The notes below the pieces were generated by a model, which saw only the letters and a program-made list of their open reading frames with translations, made no database searches and was not told where the DNA came from. Of a stretch of DNA of 64,000 nucleotides, positions 25,550 through 35,016 are shown piece after piece (within the stretch, counting starts at the first letter, position 1; every line of letters starts with the position of its first letter). The DNA is from Pedobacter sp. BAL39 (GTDB taxonomy: Bacteria; Bacteroidota; Bacteroidia; Sphingobacteriales; Sphingobacteriaceae), in assembly GCF_000170795.1 (NCBI RefSeq), contig NZ_ABCM01000006.1, positions 186,001-250,000 on the forward strand, given 5' to 3'. A program made the translations under genes and the position numbers.

Positions 25550-26710
25550 ATGTTAAACTTCGAATATATGAACCCTACCAAAATCATTTTTGGTAAAGGA
25601 CAAATTGAAAAAATCAGTAAAGAGATCCCGAAAGACGCCAAAGTGCTGCTGCTGTACGGTGGCGGAAGCATCAAGAGCAACGGCATCTACGATCAGGTGA
25701 AACGAGCGCTATCAGGCTTTGACGTGCTGGAGTTCAGCGGGATCCCTGCTAATCCGGAATATGAAATCCTGATGGAGGCTTTGAAAATTATCAAATCTGA
25801 GCAGGTCACTTTTATGCTTGCTGTAGGTGGTGGCTCTGTGATAGATGGTGTTAAATTCCTATCCTCCGCAGCACTGTATGAAGGCGACGAGCCCTGGGAT
25901 ATCCTTACCAAATCCATCCGGACAGAGAAAGGACTCCCATTCGGAACAGTACTTACCCTTCCTGCTACAGGCTCTGAGATGAACTCCGGATCGGTCATCA
26001 CCAGGAAAGAAACTCAGGAAAAGCTTTCTATGGGTGGCCCTGGCCTGTTCCCGGTATTCTCCGTCCTGGATCCCCAAGTCGTGCAGTCCATCCCTCAGCG
26101 TCAACTGGCCAATGGCATCACCGATGCTTTTACCCATGTGCTGGAGCAATACATGACCTACCCCATCCAGGCATTCCTGCAAGACCGCATCGCGGAAAGC
26201 ATCCTGCAAACGCTGGTAGAAATCGCTCCGAGGATCATGAAAAACCCGGCCGACTACGAGGCTGCAGCAAACTTTATGTGGAGCTGTACCATGGCCCTGA
26301 ACGGCCTGATCCAAAAAGGTGTCCCTACCGACTGGGCAGTACATGCTATGGGGCATGAACTTACCGCCATGTTCGGTATAGACCACGCCAGAACGCTTGC
26401 CGTCATCGCACCAGGACACTACCAGTATAACTTTGAAACCAAAAAAGAAAAGCTGGCGCAATATGGCAAACGGGTATGGAACATTCAGGAAGGCTCGACG
26501 GAGGAAATCGCAAAGGCTGCAATTGAAAAAACGGTTGAATTTTTCCATTCACTGGGGATCGACACCAAATTATCCGATTATACCAAAGATTTCGAAGGCA
26601 CTGCAGAGAAGATCTCAGAGCGCTTTAGCCAAAGAGGATGGCTCGGACTGGGAGAGCATAAAACGCTTGCACCGGCAGACGTCCTTGAGATTGTTAAGAT
26701 GAGCTACTAA
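25550..26710 (+). CDS. Iron-containing alcohol dehydrogenase, YqhD/BDH-like
   Basis: This 386-residue protein has the family coenzyme motif GGGSVIDGVKF near residue 92, and metal-ligand regions DAFTHVLEQYM, HAMGHELTAMFGIDHARTLA. The opening NFEYMNPTKIIFGKGQ and overall length match YqhD and butanol-dehydrogenase-like enzymes, which reduce aldehydes with NADPH. It starts 76 bases after the reductase gene with no operator of its own visible, so it is probably in the same transcript. A terminator follows. Confidence 0.92.
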   Translation: MLNFEYMNPTKIIFGKGQIEKISKEIPKDAKVLLLYGGGSIKSNGIYDQVKRALSGFDVLEFSGIPANPEYEILMEALKIIKSEQVTFMLAVGGGSVIDGVKFLSSAALYEGDEPWDILTKSIRTEKGLPFGTVLTLPATGSEMNSGSVITRKETQEKLSMGGPGLFPVFSVLDPQVVQSIPQRQLANGITDAFTHVLEQYMTYPIQAFLQDRIAESILQTLVEIAPRIMKNPADYEAAANFMWSCTMALNGLIQKGVPTDWAVHAMGHELTAMFGIDHARTLAVIAPGHYQYNFETKKEKLAQYGKRVWNIQEGSTEEIAKAAIEKTVEFFHSLGIDTKLSDYTKDFEGTAEKISERFSQRGWLGLGEHKTLAPADVLEIVKMSY

Positions 26711-26726
26711 ACTGCTTTTCAATATT

Positions 26727-26777
26727 AAAAAAAGCCCTGCGTTCCCTGTGCAGTCCACTGGAGCGCAGGGCTTTTTT
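26727..26777 (+). terminator. Rho-independent terminator after the aldehyde reductase
   Basis: GCCCTGCG (26734-26741) pairs with CGCAGGGC (26764-26771) and the stem extends a few pairs further inward. It is flanked by an A-run on the left and a run of six T on the right, so it could work in both directions. Confidence 0.88.
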
Positions 26778-26903
26778 ATGACCTAAACCTGCCCGGAATT
26801 CTTTATCTTCATCACCGCCAGCCATGACAACAATAAATTGAAATTAATGGGTTAACGAATCCGGCAATGCGGCACCTACTATGTGAATTTAAAAATTGAA
26901 ACT

Positions 26904-27770
26904 ATGAAATATCATCTATTTGCGTTCGTCTTTGCACTCCTGACCATCTGCGCTCCTTCAACCTATGCACAGGTCAAACCGATAGAAAATTCATTGCTGT
27001 GGGAAATCAGTGGAAACGGGCTTTCCAAGCCATCATACCTATTCGGAACGTTCCATATCCTCTGCCCCGACAACTTCGCTATTGCCGACAATGTAAAAAC
27101 AGCACTTTCCAAAACCGACCGCATCACATTTGAGGTAAACATCGCCGACCCTGAATTTATCCCTTCCATTCAGAAAGCTATGATGTCTCCCATTCCCTTG
27201 AGCAAAAGGTTAAGCCCCCAACAGTTCCAGGCGCTGGATTCTGTATTGACCGTACTAAAGTCTCCCTACACCCTCAAACAAATGGACAACCTTAGCCTTC
27301 AGGCTGTCAGCAGTTTCCTGATGCAAAAAATTCTGCCATGTGAAACCCCTGTGTCTTTCGAAGGAGAACTGCTGAAAGTAGCGCAGGAACAGCACAAACC
27401 TGCTGCCGGACTGGAAACCGTAGAATTCCAGATGGAATGTCTCCGTAACGCTTTTTCAGATGAACATCTCTATCAGCAGATTCTTAAAATCGAAAAGATG
27501 GATGCTGACCTGAAAGCCATGATTGCCATGTATCAACAGCAAAATCTGAACGGCATATATAGCTATGTGATGAAAAAAGAAACTGTGGAGACGGAATCTG
27601 AAAAATGGATGATGGAAGTGCGCAACAAAAACTGGGTGGCAGCCATGCCTGTCATGATGGAAAAGGAAAGCAACCTGTTTGCAGTCGGCGCCGGCCACCT
27701 TGGCGGCAAATACAGTCTCGTTACCATGCTCCGCGAAAAGGGATATACGGTAAAGCCCATCTACAAGTAA
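26904..27770 (+). CDS. TraB/GumN-family secreted protein
   Basis: From the ATG at 26904 the product has 288 residues with a signal peptide ending at TYAQ. The family marks are SKPSYLFGTFHIL near residue 30 and AVGAGHLGGKYSLVTMLREKGY at the C-terminus (shown here as AVGAGHLGG). TraB/GumN proteins share a fold with EreA/ChaN-like enzymes, and some are thought to be metalloproteases, but the role is not settled. The GTG at 26883 is a weaker start because it would precede the signal peptide. It is convergent with the AraC gene. Confidence 0.88.
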   Translation: MKYHLFAFVFALLTICAPSTYAQVKPIENSLLWEISGNGLSKPSYLFGTFHILCPDNFAIADNVKTALSKTDRITFEVNIADPEFIPSIQKAMMSPIPLSKRLSPQQFQALDSVLTVLKSPYTLKQMDNLSLQAVSSFLMQKILPCETPVSFEGELLKVAQEQHKPAAGLETVEFQMECLRNAFSDEHLYQQILKIEKMDADLKAMIAMYQQQNLNGIYSYVMKKETVETESEKWMMEVRNKNWVAAMPVMMEKESNLFAVGAGHLGGKYSLVTMLREKGYTVKPIYK

Positions 27771-27866
27771 GCGCCCTGAGTGCTCCTGCTAAAACCGGGT
27801 TCTCCTACTTTATCAGGTGGGCAGTTCATTATTCCTACGGCCGTTATCTGAAAGAGCTGGGAGAGA

Positions 27867-28703
27867 TCAGGAAAAGTCTGATTGAGGCCTAGCCACCCCA
27901 CCCTCCGGTAGCTCTGTCGGCGCGTAGCCGAAGTGCTTCTTGAAAAGAAAAGAGAAATGAGACAGGTTTTCAAACCCTGTCTCAAAAATCACCTCCACAG
28001 GCCTTCTACCCTGGACTGACATCAGGTAATGCGCCAGTTCCAGCCGCTTTTGCATCAGCCATTTATGAGGAGTGGTGTTATAGGTCTTCTTAAAATCACG
28101 CTTAAAGGTCGTGATGCTCCTGCCAGTAAGATACCCGAACTTTGTCATCGTCATGTTGAACATATAGTTCTTTTCCATAAAACCTGACAGGTCCACCTTA
28201 CCGGGTTCTTCGAAATTGGCCAGTACGCCGTCCACTTCGGGATCGATAGACCTTAAAATGCTGATGGCCTCATTAATTTTCAGCGAGGCAAGGTTTGGAG
28301 GCAACTCCTCCATCTCGAAATAGGGAACCAATGATGCCAGGCAGCTTTCAAGCAAAGGATGGCGCTTAAAACTGCGGATTTTCGGTATGGGCACAACCTC
28401 AGCCTTCACCTTTACACTTGCGTAGAAGTCGTTCAACGTTGCTGCCGACAATAACATGACTACCGATTTATGAGGCAAGCCGTCTTTTGGATAATTGATA
28501 ATCGTTGCTGGCTGATTTCTCGGGATCAGGAAGATGTCCCCTGCTTTAAAAGTATGACTTGCCCCTGCCTGCAGAATTTTCGTTTCCCCTGACATAAACC
28601 AAATGAGCATGTGCTGATCAAACACCACTTCGGATTTAAAAAGCTTGTCTTCGTAACAGGACAACTTAATATCGGGTGTGATATATTTTGAAGTATGTTC
28701 CAT
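27867..28703 (-). CDS. AraC-family transcriptional regulator
   Basis: This 278-residue protein has an N-terminal cupin-like sensing domain (FKAGDIFLIPRNQPATI) and a C-terminal double HTH region (about 175-268) with FGYLTGRSITTFKRDFKK and ending FLFKKHFGYAPTELP. It follows the SDR gene by 25 bases on the same strand. Two 15-bp direct repeats upstream of that operon (29797-29834) have the spacing expected for AraC binding, so this protein probably controls its own operon. Confidence 0.92.
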   Translation of the reverse strand: MEHTSKYITPDIKLSCYEDKLFKSEVVFDQHMLIWFMSGETKILQAGASHTFKAGDIFLIPRNQPATIINYPKDGLPHKSVVMLLSAATLNDFYASVKVKAEVVPIPKIRSFKRHPLLESCLASLVPYFEMEELPPNLASLKINEAISILRSIDPEVDGVLANFEEPGKVDLSGFMEKNYMFNMTMTKFGYLTGRSITTFKRDFKKTYNTTPHKWLMQKRLELAHYLMSVQGRRPVEVIFETGFENLSHFSFLFKKHFGYAPTELPEGGVARPQSDFS

Positions 28704-28728
28704 AAATCATTTTTGTCCATTAAACCAA

Positions 28729-29754
28729 TTAAAAAGGCTGAAACTGTATGCCAATCATTTTTTCAGTCAGCGTCCATAGTTTCTTCGCCCTTTCCTTATC
28801 CAGCGAATAGGGCTTTACACCATGCAATGTCCATGGCTCATCATACCGGTGCCCTATATTTCCCGTATCCAGCACGGCAATGTCAGCATCTTCACAATAA
28901 ACGCCTCCAATGTCATCCAGCAGTGGACTTGTTGCACACCAAATGGTCGTCGCTGCCCCTTGGGGGATGGTCTTCAGCCGCTCAGCGACTTCCTTTTTGA
29001 TCAGGCCATGCTCGTCATAAGTACCCATCTGCTGAAACAATGCAATAGGCTCTTCCCTACCTAAATCTGTACCATATACGGCTCCGGGATGTACCGAATA
29101 TGCACGCACACCAAGGTCAGCCCCACGTTGGTCCAGCTCCATCGCAAAGAGGTTACTGGCAGTTTTTGACTGTCCGTAGCCCAACAAGGTATCGTATTCC
29201 CGGCTTTCAAAGTTAGGATCTTCAAAGTTGAATGCTGACATCTGATGCCCAAATGAAGAAACATTGATCACTCTCGCTCCCCTCGCTGCCTTAAGTGCAG
29301 GCCATAAGCCCGACACAAGCTGAAACTGTCCCAGGTAATTGGTGGCCAATTGCGATTCGATGCCACGGCTATCCCTTCGTAAGGGCACCCACATGATCCC
29401 GGCGTTGTTGATCAGCAAATGAAGCGGCCTTTCCGTAGTGATAAATCTATCCACAAACCCATCGACAGACTTGGAATCCATTAAATCCATCTGCTCCAAT
29501 TCCACATTTGGAAAGCCCTGAAACACTTTCATTGCCTTTTCAACTGACCTCACCGGCACAATAACTTTCGCCCCTACTGAGGCAAGTACCTTAACCGTTT
29601 CCAATCCGATTCCGGCACTTCCACCGGTAACCACAGCAATCTTCCCTGTAAGGTCAGCACCATTGATCACCTCGGCCGCAGTTGATGATGCATTGAAACC
29701 CGAACCCAATGGCTGTTGCAATGCCCCCTGATAATTATTTTTTTTCATATCCAT
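28729..29754 (-). CDS. Short-chain dehydrogenase (WWOX/retinol-dehydrogenase-like)
   Basis: From the ATG at 29754 the product has 341 residues. It has TGGSAGIG, NNAG and the catalytic YGQSK, plus a long C-terminal region (AVLDTGNIGHRYDEPW). The frame is open to 29772, but that point lies inside the -7 box (29770-29777), so the ATG at 29754 or 29748 is the real start. SDRs of this group reduce diverse small carbonyl compounds. It forms an operon with the araC gene behind it. Confidence 0.88.
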   Translation of the reverse strand: MDMKKNNYQGALQQPLGSGFNASSTAAEVINGADLTGKIAVVTGGSAGIGLETVKVLASVGAKVIVPVRSVEKAMKVFQGFPNVELEQMDLMDSKSVDGFVDRFITTERPLHLLINNAGIMWVPLRRDSRGIESQLATNYLGQFQLVSGLWPALKAARGARVINVSSFGHQMSAFNFEDPNFESREYDTLLGYGQSKTASNLFAMELDQRGADLGVRAYSVHPGAVYGTDLGREEPIALFQQMGTYDEHGLIKKEVAERLKTIPQGAATTIWCATSPLLDDIGGVYCEDADIAVLDTGNIGHRYDEPWTLHGVKPYSLDKERAKKLWTLTEKMIGIQFQPF

Positions 29755-29769
29755 TCTATTTTGTTGATT

Positions 29770-29777
29770 CAAAGATA
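29770..29777 (-). promoter_or_regulatory. Promoter -7 box of the SDR-araC operon
   Basis: On the minus strand TATCTTTG matches TAnnTTTG, 15 bases before the ATG at 29754. The -33 position, 19 bases upstream, reads AAGT instead of TTTG and is part of the proximal direct repeat, as expected for an activator-dependent promoter. Confidence 0.6.
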
Positions 29778-29796
29778 GATGGACAGAAAATTCAGC

Positions 29797-29834
29797 ACTT
29801 TGTTTTAAGGACTTATTTGACTTTGTTTTAAGGA
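29797..29834. repeat. Two 15-bp direct repeats, likely AraC operator
   Basis: ACTTTGTTTTAAGGA occurs at 29797-29811 and 29820-29834, identical and 23 bases apart start to start, about two helical turns. The proximal copy ends exactly where the -33 element should be. The spacing and position match class II AraC activator sites. Confidence 0.72.
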
Positions 29835-29842
29835 TCAGTCCA

Positions 29843-31966
29843 CTATTTTAACAATTCCCCCACAGCCCGTACCAGGCCATTCGGATCACTTGGCCTTGGC
29901 GCTGTCATCGTCACCACCTTTCCTTCCTGATCAACCAGCATATATGTCGGAAAGGAATTGATCGAAAAGCGGTTCTCAATCAGCCGCTGCTGTTCTTCTG
30001 GAAGCCGGTAGTGAACGATGTTTTCCCCGGTCAGGTCCATCTCCTTGATCATGCTCTTCCAGAGTTCTTCCGGAGACCTGTTTGCGAAATACATGAAAAT
30101 CACCTCTTTATTTTTCAATGCCTCTTTTGCAACTCCGGCATACTTCATCTCCTCCTTACACGGACCACACCAGGTACCCCAGAAATCAAGATAAATGATT
30201 TTACCGCGGTACGGTGCGATCAGCTCCTTAAACAGGGCGTCTGCCTCCTTCTCCGACTTCAGGTGATCCGTATTCTTAATGCTTTGAGCAAAAGTGAAAT
30301 CCGCATTTTTGGTTTTCAGCAAATGGTCATTGTAGGCCGATAGCTGAGCTCTGAATACAGGAGACTTCACCAGGCCCGCAAACTCCTCAAACTTCAGCGA
30401 CTCCATGGGTTTTCTCGTTCGCTCAAAATACTGATAAATGCTTCTGGCCTGAAAGACGTCCCTGATGTCTTCATCCGCAATAATTTTTGGATAGAAACCT
30501 CCTGCAAATCGAAGCTCGTTAAGCCAGAGTTGCTGGTCACCGGCCGTCATAATTTTGTCCTGATGGCGCACTTGCAACCCCTCCAGTAACTTAGATTGCG
30601 CAGCAGTTACTGTCTGTGCAAGCGCCTGACCACGCTGGGCATCAATACTGCTGAGACGTTCAATTTCCATATCCACCTCTGCCACCCTTTTTTCTTCGGC
30701 AGAAGCCGTCACCGTGCCATCCGCAATCAGGCTTACCAATGCCTCCGCATAAGAGCCCGTTGAGCCCTCAAACTCATCTCTGGAATAGTCTGTATAGTCC
30801 CTGATGAAAGTCGAAAAATTTGCGTTGAGGACAAAAGGAGCCAAAGGTGTTGTAAAAAGAGAATCTTTAACAAAACTCATGTATTCCCTGGGGAAACGCT
30901 CTTTACTGCGTCGGTCCAGGTCAAAACGCTTCTGCATCAGATCGGCGCCAATGGCGTACCTGTTGTAGTTTAGGATGAAATACTTAGCCTTCGCCGACAG
31001 AGATGGATTTCTTTTGAAATAATCGTTCGAGTAAACATTCGCCCTGGACAACACAGCCCACTTCGCATTCAGATATTCCATGCCCTTCATTTGTTTGCTC
31101 GCCCGCTCTTCTTCGCTATCTGCATATATTCCCGACGAAGTGGTATAAGGATTGTAACGGGCCAGTTCATTCTGAACCCTTGCCTTGTCGCCCATAAATA
31201 CCTGCTCCCCCGTTGAAAAATCGTAAAACAACAGGTAACGTTCCCCAGGTTCCAGCACACTTGCCTTACTCATCCTTCCCATATCGAGATAAACCTCGGC
31301 AGAATTCAATAACGGCACCTTGACGACAAAACGACCTGCGGAGTCTACCGTGCCAAATACCTTATCATTTTTATCGGTAATCACATTTCTATAGGAAATT
31401 GAAAAAGGTTCCTGATTCGGTGCATTTCTCAGATATCCTGTAACGTAAACAGTATCCATGATTTGATAATGCGTATCCTTGAAGACACTTGCATCAGCCG
31501 GGCTGTATGCAGGCAATATTTTAGCCACCTTTCGATAATCCTGCACGGCATGACTGCCAATCTTAACGGCTATCAGGCTATCTCCTCTTTTGCTGATCTT
31601 CAAACTCAACCGCTCAGCTCCATTTTTCAGCACTGCCCTTCCTGATTTTCCCGAGAACTGGAAAGATTCATAATCCCAAAATTTCTGGTCATAAATGGCA
31701 AAGTCCTCAAAAAAACCGAACGTCCATTCTCCTGACTTCGGATGATACCAGTTGCCCAATACCTCAGATACCATTGGATTGCGATCTTTACGAACATCAT
31801 TACCGGCACCCCACAGCACAGCGTTTTTTTCAAGATCATCTTTGAAAATAGCACCATCCGGGCAAAAGCGTTCTAAGCATACAGGTGGTATCTTGTCAGA
31901 TGCAACAGCATAGGAAACATAGCAAAAATTCAGCAATAACAGCAAGGCAGGGATAGAGCGCTTCAT
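29843..31966 (-). CDS. TlpA-like thioredoxin-domain protein
   Basis: This 707-residue exported protein has a signal peptide (ending near YAVAS), a long middle region of beta-sandwich and helical character, and a C-terminal TlpA/AhpC-type thioredoxin domain with the active site W599-C600-G-P-C603 in FWGTWCGPCKEEM. Such proteins reduce or isomerise disulphides in the periplasm and are common near outer-membrane transporters in Bacteroidota. The region around 185-245 (YVTGYLRNAPNQ, KVFGTVDSAGRFVVKVP) looks like the DUF4369-type domain often fused to TlpA. The gene is on the same strand as, and 88 bases upstream of, the SDR-araC operon. Confidence 0.88.
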   Translation of the reverse strand: MKRSIPALLLLLNFCYVSYAVASDKIPPVCLERFCPDGAIFKDDLEKNAVLWGAGNDVRKDRNPMVSEVLGNWYHPKSGEWTFGFFEDFAIYDQKFWDYESFQFSGKSGRAVLKNGAERLSLKISKRGDSLIAVKIGSHAVQDYRKVAKILPAYSPADASVFKDTHYQIMDTVYVTGYLRNAPNQEPFSISYRNVITDKNDKVFGTVDSAGRFVVKVPLLNSAEVYLDMGRMSKASVLEPGERYLLFYDFSTGEQVFMGDKARVQNELARYNPYTTSSGIYADSEEERASKQMKGMEYLNAKWAVLSRANVYSNDYFKRNPSLSAKAKYFILNYNRYAIGADLMQKRFDLDRRSKERFPREYMSFVKDSLFTTPLAPFVLNANFSTFIRDYTDYSRDEFEGSTGSYAEALVSLIADGTVTASAEEKRVAEVDMEIERLSSIDAQRGQALAQTVTAAQSKLLEGLQVRHQDKIMTAGDQQLWLNELRFAGGFYPKIIADEDIRDVFQARSIYQYFERTRKPMESLKFEEFAGLVKSPVFRAQLSAYNDHLLKTKNADFTFAQSIKNTDHLKSEKEADALFKELIAPYRGKIIYLDFWGTWCGPCKEEMKYAGVAKEALKNKEVIFMYFANRSPEELWKSMIKEMDLTGENIVHYRLPEEQQRLIENRFSINSFPTYMLVDQEGKVVTMTAPRPSDPNGLVRAVGELLK

Positions 31967-32156
31967 TGATCAGATATTTGGTTAGGATTAATTTTAACAG
32001 GAAAGCGCAATCATGCTACTTCCAAGCGCAATTACGGAATAATCATTTAGATATCAAACCATTAAAACACGAGAAATGTGACTGGTATCCTAAAAAAGAG
32101 ACCAAATTTTATAATGGCAATAAACTTGCTGTAATCCTCCATAATCCCGAAGCCCA

Positions 32157-33023
32157 ATGAACCACACTGATCCGATCAAAAGATTACCCTACAAAGTTAT
32201 CAATATTGATTTACCTTACCAGTACATCAGCAATGGCAGTCACAGCTATAAAATTCCCTCAGCGGTAGACCTCGCACAGTGGCATCCCCTTTCCGACAGT
32301 TATTCCAAAGACAACGATTACCTCTTCAGATATGGAGAAGTTGCACTTGAAAAACAAATGAAACTCATCGACCTGCCGAGTTTTGAAGTGGTTCTGGAAC
32401 ATCCCCAAATGACACTCTGCTATTTCAAAGATAAAAACCGGGTATACATAGATAGCTACATGTGCCCTTTCACTATTCTCCCTGATGCTGATCCATCCAC
32501 TTTTGAATTGATCTCATCAACGCCTGGCTTTAGCCGGGACCACAAACGCACCTACTATTACAATCAGCTGCTCCCTTATCAGTGGGAAGAAATAAACATC
32601 CTCAACAACCATTACGCCACTGCCAATGGCATCATCTACTCCGGATATCACCGTCCGGTTCCTGAAGCAGACATCGAAACCTTCGAAATCCCGGAACCCA
32701 TACGTGCGGATAACGTTGCTAAAGACAAAAACCATGTATATTTCAGGGATCAGATCGTTGAAGGCATAGATCCACAGAGTTTTCATTTCCTTGAAGGTTG
32801 TACCGGCCCTGAACACCTCAATTACTACAATAGCGATATCGACCTGTATGCAAAGGACAATCACAATGCCTACTTCGTCAAGACCATCGCCAGGGCATTC
32901 AAGAAGATCCGCTCAAAAAGCCTGGAGGATTTCAAATTTAAGGTTATTGATGACCAGGGATATGGATATGACCAGGAAAACCTATACCATATGGGAAAAA
33001 AGATTCGTTCCAAATCGACCTGA
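32157..33023 (+). CDS. DKNYY-family protein
   Basis: This 288-residue protein carries several DKNYY-type repeats, in which an Asp/Lys/Asn stretch is followed by an aromatic residue and a Pro-x-Phe end, for example AKDKNHVYFRDQIV followed by GIDPQSFHFLE, and YAKDNHNAYFVKTIARAFKK. There is no signal peptide, so it is likely cytoplasmic. DKNYY proteins have no assigned function and often lie in variable regions near toxin- or immunity-like genes. No partner is evident here. Confidence 0.8.
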   Translation: MNHTDPIKRLPYKVINIDLPYQYISNGSHSYKIPSAVDLAQWHPLSDSYSKDNDYLFRYGEVALEKQMKLIDLPSFEVVLEHPQMTLCYFKDKNRVYIDSYMCPFTILPDADPSTFELISSTPGFSRDHKRTYYYNQLLPYQWEEINILNNHYATANGIIYSGYHRPVPEADIETFEIPEPIRADNVAKDKNHVYFRDQIVEGIDPQSFHFLEGCTGPEHLNYYNSDIDLYAKDNHNAYFVKTIARAFKKIRSKSLEDFKFKVIDDQGYGYDQENLYHMGKKIRSKST

Positions 33024-33159
33024 CGTTGGAAGTTCAAAATGACCATCGGCATCCATTCATTTTCTGGAAGGATTTTTGCACTTCGTGCATGATCAAATCC
33101 TGTATCAACATTAAAAACCATCTAGACAAATACATCCTTACCTTAAGGCCTGAAACCCG

Positions 33160-34689
33160 ATGAAAAAATACACGTTACTCACGCTTTTATTATTCATGAC
33201 CATGACCCTCTCCGCTCAACAAATGCAAACCGATGCCCGTTACCAGCAATACGAGGGCCGTTACGGCAGTAAATCAGGCGTTTGCCTGTTTGCAGACGGC
33301 ACATTCCTTCTTTATGGTTATGCGACGGGCGTCTTTGGCCACTACAAATTTGAAAAAGACCAGCTCCTCTTTTTCCCGGACAAACAGGAATTGTTTATAG
33401 TGTATGCACATCAGAACAAAGGCCTGGGTGATTCCATAAGAATAAATTACCGTGGTTTTCAGGAGGGGAAAACATACATACAATTTGATCAGGATAAAGT
33501 ACAACGGGTATTCAACGACAATGCCAACTGTTTTGATTCGCCCTTTGTAGATCAGTTGGCAAAATCGGCTACCACCATTACTTTGTCGGCTGTCGTCGAA
33601 CAAACCAGCAGGGAGCCGCAGCAACCCAACCATTCCTGGAACTATACACTAGCCAAAGGTCAAAATGATTTAATTCTGATTTACAACAAACCAAAAAGGG
33701 AGTATCAGGACTTCATGGCAGTCATGGAACACGCTAATGGTAAAAGCAGACTAAAACTTTCCAGCTACGGTGGTGAGGAAGGTTATATCAAGCAAAATAA
33801 CGACAAAGATGAGCAGAAACAATGGCAGGAAGTCCTCAGCTGGAAAACCTCATATGACGACTCAAAAAACAATCCGGAGAACACAGTTTTTGCAAACAAA
33901 CATTACCATTCCTTTCCTCAACCAGACCTGGCAGAATACAGCCTGGATCAGGCCTCAAACCAACTCGTGATGGCAAATGCGGTCGAAAATGAAGCCTATT
34001 TTCGCAACGACCAGTATAATGACAACCGCTATCTGCGGCAATATGCGATCTTGCAACCTAAAAGCAAAAGCACCAAAGAGATTGTTACTAAAAATATAAC
34101 TGCGGGCAGCATATTTTTCACCACCTGCGAGGATCCTGAAAAATCATATCATTATAATGGATACCTGCCCAGGGAGGACGATGATCAGGAAAAACCTCTC
34201 ACACTAGTCGATCCTCCCAAGCCAATTGCACCCGTGGAAAATCAGAATAAGATCACCGAAAACGCTGACATCCCCGGCGCAAATAAAACTGATGAAGATG
34301 CCGCATACACTGGCATCTTCCGTCCCTTTTCTGTTGATCGCGAAGATGGATTTTACCGTGTTTCCAAAAGAGACAATAAGGATTTCAGTAAAACAATCCT
34401 GGAGAAACAACCTGCGCTGACCGGCCAGGACATCTCTTCTGTTGAGTCTCTAACGGATGAATTCGGCCAGGCAGTCATCCGGATAAAATTTACCGATGGT
34501 GGCCGGGAAAAGTTGAGAAAGGTTACTGCGGCGGCTGTAGGGCAACCCATTGCACTGGTGGTCTCCAAAAAAGTCATCTTCATGCCGATCGTGAACGAAC
34601 CCATCTCTGGTGGCGACGTGCATATCGCAGGAATAGGCTCTGCGGAGGATGCAAAATCAATCGCGCAACAACTGCAGCCAAAAAAATAG
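33160..34689 (+). CDS. Secreted protein with a SecD P1-head-like C-terminal domain
   Basis: This 509-residue protein has a signal peptide (ending near LSAQQ), a first region of beta character (about 25-130), a middle region, and a C-terminal domain at about 415-505. That domain reads like the P1 head of SecD: TGQDISSVESL, AVIRIKFTDGGREKLRKVT, GQPIALVVSKKVIFMPIVNE, then GGDVHIAGIGSAEDAKSIA. In SecD this periplasmic domain helps pull out secreted proteins; here it stands without the SecD membrane part. The function of such free P1-head domains is unknown to me. Confidence 0.72.
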   Translation: MKKYTLLTLLLFMTMTLSAQQMQTDARYQQYEGRYGSKSGVCLFADGTFLLYGYATGVFGHYKFEKDQLLFFPDKQELFIVYAHQNKGLGDSIRINYRGFQEGKTYIQFDQDKVQRVFNDNANCFDSPFVDQLAKSATTITLSAVVEQTSREPQQPNHSWNYTLAKGQNDLILIYNKPKREYQDFMAVMEHANGKSRLKLSSYGGEEGYIKQNNDKDEQKQWQEVLSWKTSYDDSKNNPENTVFANKHYHSFPQPDLAEYSLDQASNQLVMANAVENEAYFRNDQYNDNRYLRQYAILQPKSKSTKEIVTKNITAGSIFFTTCEDPEKSYHYNGYLPREDDDQEKPLTLVDPPKPIAPVENQNKITENADIPGANKTDEDAAYTGIFRPFSVDREDGFYRVSKRDNKDFSKTILEKQPALTGQDISSVESLTDEFGQAVIRIKFTDGGREKLRKVTAAAVGQPIALVVSKKVIFMPIVNEPISGGDVHIAGIGSAEDAKSIAQQLQPKK

Positions 34690-34785
34690 TATGCAAGCTT
34701 TACCGGCTACTTTGACCTATCGCCCCTTTACAGCGCAACCGGGAATAATCGGGATTCGTGGTATGTTAATTGTTAATGATCAATC

Positions 34786-34950
34786 ATGAGAAAAACGTGG
34801 CTGAAGGTTGCACTTACCCTATTCGTTATCATATTGATCATCATAGGCATACGCATCCTGCGGTCCGCCAATAAAGGGACGCCAAATCAACATCAGAAAG
34901 GCAATCCCAGTAAGACGCTCCCTCCTCCATCAGAGCAAAAACAACAATAA
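34786..34950 (+). CDS. Small single-helix membrane protein, 54 residues
   Basis: An N-terminal basic residue pair (MRKTW) is followed by one hydrophobic helix (LTLFVIILIIIGIRIL) and a polar Pro/Gln/Lys tail. No family is known to me. It lies 96 bases after the SecD-head protein gene on the same strand. Confidence 0.55.
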   Translation: MRKTWLKVALTLFVIILIIIGIRILRSANKGTPNQHQKGNPSKTLPPPSEQKQQ

Positions 34951-35016
34951 TCAGGCGCAAAAATTAACATTGATTGGTTAGATATCGTTAGGTTCGTTTT
35001 AATGAACTTAGCACGT

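Noticed and set aside
25859-26548. 229-residue minus-strand frame inside the aldehyde reductase gene
   Set aside because: It lies wholly antisense to a clear YqhD-like gene and has an unnatural composition.
27605-27892. 95-residue plus-strand frame with a protein-like end (YLKELGEIRKSLIEA)
   Set aside because: Most of it lies out of frame inside the TraB/GumN gene and its end overlaps the AraC gene; it is at best a remnant.
31966-32160. 64-residue plus-strand frame ending in an ATGA overlap with the DKNYY gene
   Set aside because: It starts on the complement of the divergent gene's start codon and has no ribosome binding site. The last 28 residues look somewhat protein-like, but the evidence is too weak to call a gene.
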